This document shows, piece by piece, positions 63,114-64,000 of a DNA stretch of 64,000 nucleotides (within the stretch, counting starts at the first letter, position 1; every line of letters begins with the position of its first letter). Below the pieces are notes generated by a model that saw only the letters and a program-made list of their open reading frames with translations, was not told the origin of the DNA and did not search any database. Position numbers and translations under genes: made by a program. Source of the DNA: Myxococcus stipitatus (lineage in GTDB: Bacteria > Myxococcota > Myxococcia > Myxococcales > Myxococcaceae); NCBI RefSeq assembly GCF_037414475.1, contig NZ_CP147913.1, positions 6,818,001-6,882,000 on the forward strand, read 5' to 3'.

Positions 63114-64000
63114 ATGAATGAACCGCGCCAGCGAGCAGGGGATTCGTCTGTCCCGGGTGTGCCCCGGGGACAGGAGGTGTGGGAGCTGCGGGAGTTCCTC
63201 GCGGCACAGGGTCAGGAGGACGCACTGGAGGAACTGCAGTCCGCGAAGCCTGTTCGGGCGCTGCTGGAAATCGGTGAGACATGGGCGCTCATTTTCGGCG
63301 CCTGGGCGCTGTGTATGTATGTGTCGTGGCTCGGATTGCCCTTGGCCTTGCTCATCATTGGATCGCGCCAGCGGGCGCTGGGAAATCGCTTGCACGACGC
63401 CGCACACGGGAACATATTTCTCGGAAGGTCGTTGAATCAGCGGGTGGGGGCGCTCCTCTGTGGTTTGCCGCTGTTCGAGGACTTCGAGCTGTATCGCGTG
63501 GACCACTTGAAACACCACGCGTTCCTGGGCCACCCGGAGAAGGATCCGGACTACCTGTCAGTGCCTTCGCGGGAAGGGCGGCGACACACCGCGTGGAGTC
63601 TGTATGTGTTCTACGTACGAGACGCGAGGCTTTGGCGGGCGTCGCTCTTCGCCACGTTGTTGCGGGCGCCCGCCGCGCACCGGTGGCGCGTGGCGCTGTG
63701 GTGGGCGGTGCTCCTGGGGGCGCTCGCCTTGCTGGCGGGCGCGTGGGGAGCCCTGTCGTTTGCGCTGCTGTGGTTGGTTTCCAAGATGACTGTGTATCAC
63801 CTCATCAAGATCTTCGCGGAGATCTCGGACCACATCGGGCTGCCGCCCGGGACGGTGCTGGGTTACACGCGGAATCATCCGTCCAATGTGTTGTCATTCT
63901 TCCTGCATCCGCACCAAGACAACTACCATGTGACACATCATTTGTTCCCGCGCGTCCCGTTGGTGAACCTGTCGCGGATGCATCAGCTCCTGTTGCCTGC
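63114..64000 (+). CDS. membrane fatty-acid desaturase (3' end beyond window)
   Basis: At least 295 residues, open at the window edge. The three histidine boxes of membrane desaturases are visible: HDAAH (about residue 94), HLKHH (about 130) and HVTHH (about 276), with TM segments between. It would introduce a double bond into acyl chains (or hydroxylate a related lipid/carotenoid) using di-iron. ATG 63114 has only a weak ribosome-binding site. Confidence 0.88.
   Translation, partial: MNEPRQRAGDSSVPGVPRGQEVWELREFLAAQGQEDALEELQSAKPVRALLEIGETWALIFGAWALCMYVSWLGLPLALLIIGSRQRALGNRLHDAAHGNIFLGRSLNQRVGALLCGLPLFEDFELYRVDHLKHHAFLGHPEKDPDYLSVPSREGRRHTAWSLYVFYVRDARLWRASLFATLLRAPAAHRWRVALWWAVLLGALALLAGAWGALSFALLWLVSKMTVYHLIKIFAEISDHIGLPPGTVLGYTRNHPSNVLSFFLHPHQDNYHVTHHLFPRVPLVNLSRMHQLLLP

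Overview
This window reads as one contiguous chromosomal segment of a high-GC delta-type bacterium, almost certainly a myxobacterium (Myxococcota, Myxococcus/Corallococcus-like). The evidence is the strongly G/C-ended codon use, a MYXO-CTERM-type sorting motif, FHA and response-regulator proteins typical of the group, and an Ig/TSP3/OmpA giant surface protein. No rRNA, tRNA, CRISPR array, transposase, integrase or phage gene was found. Species identity is inference.

Region 1 (1-17253) is a nearly complete division and cell-wall (dcw) cluster on the + strand: a STAS-domain protein, then rsmH, ftsL, ftsI, murE, murF, mraY, murD, ftsW, murG, murC, murB, ddl, ftsQ and ftsA. Most junctions overlap by 4 bp (ATGA/GTGA) or are short, so the cluster is probably co-transcribed; it makes the UDP-MurNAc-pentapeptide/lipid II pathway and the septal synthase, and closes with a hairpin/T-run terminator after ftsA. 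Region 2 (17254-25775) is one 8.1-kb gene placed between ftsA and ftsZ. It encodes a signal peptide, a Gly-rich domain, 11 exact-period 89-residue Ig-like repeats, TSP3 calcium-binding repeats, an INTERNAL MYXO-CTERM motif, a second signal-peptide-like segment, an outer-membrane barrel, more TSP3 repeats and an OmpA peptidoglycan-binding domain. It looks like a polyprotein and is the most unusual object here. ftsZ follows with its own leader (26098-27321).

Region 3 (27352-34503) holds a small unknown gene, a biotin carboxylase/mini-BCCP/enoyl-CoA hydratase operon, a receiver-XRE regulator, an FHA-FHA-TM-TPR protein and a rhomboid protease with an extra C-terminal domain. Region 4 (34487-43320) has an Rnl5/DRB0094-type RNA ligase and two secreted unknown proteins on the minus strand, then a GT39 glycosyltransferase, an ABC-2 exporter and an SPFH-domain protein on the plus strand.

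Region 5 (43321-58149) is housekeeping mixed with lineage-specific genes: an M3-like lipoprotein peptidase, epmA-plsC-ppa, a secreted small protein, a TonB-like protein with a 45-bp minisatellite, NAD salvage (pncB plus a nicotinamidase-like gene), glycerate kinase, a YkgJ-type Cys-cluster protein, an RlmI-type rRNA methyltransferase, a tail-anchored protein, fxsA and an acyltransferase-like membrane protein. Region 6 (58150-64000) carries a YfiM-like gene that overlaps an antisense [2Fe-2S] ferredoxin-like gene, a di-haem cytochrome c peroxidase with a small membrane partner, a 1.2-kb gene-poor lower-GC stretch, a B3/B4-domain protein and a fatty-acid desaturase cut by the window end.
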